A stretch of 64,000 nt of DNA from Hypericum androsaemum (lineage: Eukaryota > Streptophyta > Magnoliopsida > Malpighiales > Hypericaceae), in NCBI GenBank assembly GCA_963995505.1, contig OZ023192.1, forward strand, positions 2,386,001 to 2,450,000, given 5' to 3'. A program made the translations under genes and the position numbers. Position 1 is the stretch's first letter; each line of letters begins with the position of its first letter. Of the stretch, positions 62,505 through 64,000 are shown one piece after another. The notes beneath the pieces are model-generated. The model ran no database searches, was not told where the DNA came from, and saw nothing but the letters and a program-made list of their open reading frames with translations.

Positions 62505-63755
62505 AAATTACGTCCAGGTCCCTCTATTTTGATGAATTTACTTGTAGGGTCCTTACTTTTTCGAAAAACCTATTTCTGTCCTCCAAGTTTGAAAAAATAC
62601 ACCTCTCAGGTCTCTACCGGGTCCATCGATAATGTCAGCGGTCAACATAATTCTTTTTATGACCATTATACCATTCGAAAGAAATTAAGATAAAATAAAA
62701 AATCCCAACCTTTGTTGACCGAGGAGGACGGCCCTCCGCCACAGTCCCCACTCCTGTTGCCAGTGCCGAAATCCACCCACAACAACACCAACCTCAACAG
62801 CTGCCTACCCAGACCAGCCTCGGCCACTCCCTCTACCTCCCACTCCTCTACCGAACCACAAGCCCACCTGTCCTCCTCCGTCGTCTCCGTCTCGTTTCAT
62901 CTCCATCTCGCAGAACTAACATACCAATCCATCTACAACTTAAAAACCCACAATCGGATCTGAAAAAAGACGACGTGCTCCCGACCCTTTCTTCCCCAGC
63001 CGACCTCCCCCTTCTTTCCCGGCGAGACTTCCCCTTCTTCCCTAGCCGACCTCTCCCTTCTTTCTTGGCGGGCCTCCCTGTTATTTCCCAGCTGGAGACC
63101 CGTAAAGACGTCGTCGACCTTGGAAAATTTGCCCTAAAATCACGGCAGCTCTCGTCCATGTAACCTGCAATTTCTGGAGTGGAAACGGGGCCGAACACAC
63201 TCTATAAGTGAAAGCTAAGCTGAAATTTCTAGAGTGAAAATGACACACTCCAATTTAATTTAGGAGTTTTCATCTTCCAATTAAAAACCCTAATCACTGC
63301 TAATTGAAATTTCATGAAGCTCTCTTGGGAGTGAAAGCTCTATTGATTGTCGTTTGATTTATTGTTTCGTCAAACACAGTTCAGTAAAATTCTCTTGTGC
63401 TTGATTTGTTGTTCGATTTGCCGGCCAGAGATGACAATTGATTGTCGTTGTCTCTCGGAGGAGAGAGAGTGATGGAGATGGTTGACCGGCGATGGGGTAG
63501 TTGATCGGAGAAGACGGCCGATGAGGGAGAGAGGGCCGGGAAGAAGAAGGGGGAGGGAGGGATGTCTTTTTAATTTTATTAGATGGGCATACATGTTATT
63601 TCAAAAATTATGTTGACCGCTGACATCAGCAGTGGACCCACTAGGGACCTGAGAGTTCTATTTTATGAAACTTGGAAGACGAAAGAAGGGATTTCAAAAA
63701 AATAAGGACCTTACTAGTGAATTCGTCAAACTACAGGAATCTGAGAGTAATTTTC
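62505..63755. mobile_element. Long-TIR (MULE-like) element with GC-rich interior
   Basis: About 1.25 kb with ~150-bp imperfect TIRs. The left reads aaggataaattacgtccagg, then tacttgtagggtccttactt and ttatgaccattatacc-type blocks; the right is the complement (gacctgagagttct, ataaggaccttactagtgaa, ctgagagtaattttcctt). The related unoccupied site is at about 54228-54240 (gacattgtcttttttcttat). The interior (62720-63560) is GC-rich and has Arg/Ser-rich open frames on both strands (for example, minus 63198-62848), possibly captured gene sequence, but I recognise no source. The TSD is blurred by T-runs. Confidence 0.72.
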
Positions 63756-63826
63756 CTTTTTTCTTATCTTGTATAGCATTACTTTCCATTTTCTTCAAAT
63801 TTTTATTTGTACCATCTAGGGGTGAG
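63756..63826. repeat. Shared backbone between two elements
   Basis: ttttcttatcttgtatagcattactttcc, the same backbone as at about 54236-54290, continuing to the start of the next hAT-type element. Confidence 0.6.
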
Positions 63827-64000
63827 CAAAAAATTCGATATACGATATCCGAAATTTTTTTTGGATTCGAATAATTTTATATTCGAAATCGAATTTGGAT
63901 TATCCGAAATTTATATTTTAGATTCGGAACCGAATTCGGATAATAGAATTATTAATGCGGCTCCTAAATATTACTACTTTGTATAAGGCATATATGGTCG
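63827..64000. mobile_element. hAT-type MITE, cut by the window end
   Basis: Starts taggggtgagcaaaaaattc, the same terminus as the other TAGGGGTG elements, followed by ttcgga/tccgaa-rich DNA. The right end and TSD lie outside the window. Confidence 0.6.

Larger units (their letters stand above)
57613..63060. repeat. Direct segmental duplication, right copy
   Basis: Counterpart of 41908-47347 (same orientation). It carries MYB copy 3, the hAT MITE and the 97-aa frame, and goes on into the complete long-TIR element. The left junction is within 15 bp of the fold-back element at 57213-57600, and the backbone has no inverted arm here. Confidence 0.93.

Overview
The window is nuclear DNA from a flowering plant, most likely a eudicot. 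It holds spliced genes with GT-AG introns, a plastid translocon protein, an R2R3-MYB family, an LRR receptor kinase and a plant reticulon, set among many plant transposons (L1-type LINEs, Copia, Cassandra TRIM, Helitron, MULE, hAT MITEs, SINEs). The sequence does not identify the species. No rRNA, tRNA or CRISPR was found.

The left part (1-25.6 kb) is the gene-bearing part. It contains a minus-strand SGNH/GDSL-type carbohydrate esterase (2387-3707), a minus-strand LRR-III receptor-like kinase with a pseudokinase-like catalytic core (4415-8321), plus-strand TIC21/PIC1 (20428-22499) and a minus-strand short reticulon-like protein (24284-25584). I rebuilt the exons of all four from splice sites and reading phase. 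Between RLK and TIC21 lie several LINEs with target-site duplications. One is a ~4.3 kb minus-strand element inserted into the RNase H end of an older plus-strand LINE.

The middle and right part (25.8-64 kb) is a repeat-rich accessory region around a family of intronless R2R3-MYB genes: three intact copies (29637, 43385, 59090) and one truncated copy (56603). It was shaped by three events. (a) The 5' part of the reticulon gene was copied to 31411-32031 and has decayed. (b) A ~3.2 kb inverted duplication (arm A about 32031-42140, arm B about 48050-51245) flanks the second MYB. (c) A ~5.4 kb direct duplication (about 41908-47347 and 57613-63060) made the second and third MYB copies.

The paralogous arms act as natural empty-site controls. 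Comparing them shows exact insertions into arm A of an intact, very young Copia element (32697-38226, TSD catcc) and of a 1009-bp Helitron (38617-39625, inserted between A and T) carrying a PDX1.2-like gene fragment. Both arms also carry a pseudogene of the mitochondrial complex I 51-kDa subunit (NDUFV1-like) with a Cassandra TRIM. The TRIM is complete in arm A and reduced to a solo LTR in arm B. Further right, a Pack-MULE with a perfect 9-bp TSD (52793-54128) carries an acidic, lysine-rich gene fragment, and a second long-TIR element (62505-63755) sits in the third-copy block. The most notable content is therefore a MYB cluster grown by segmental duplication, with several gene-fragment-capturing transposons that can be dated relative to one another.
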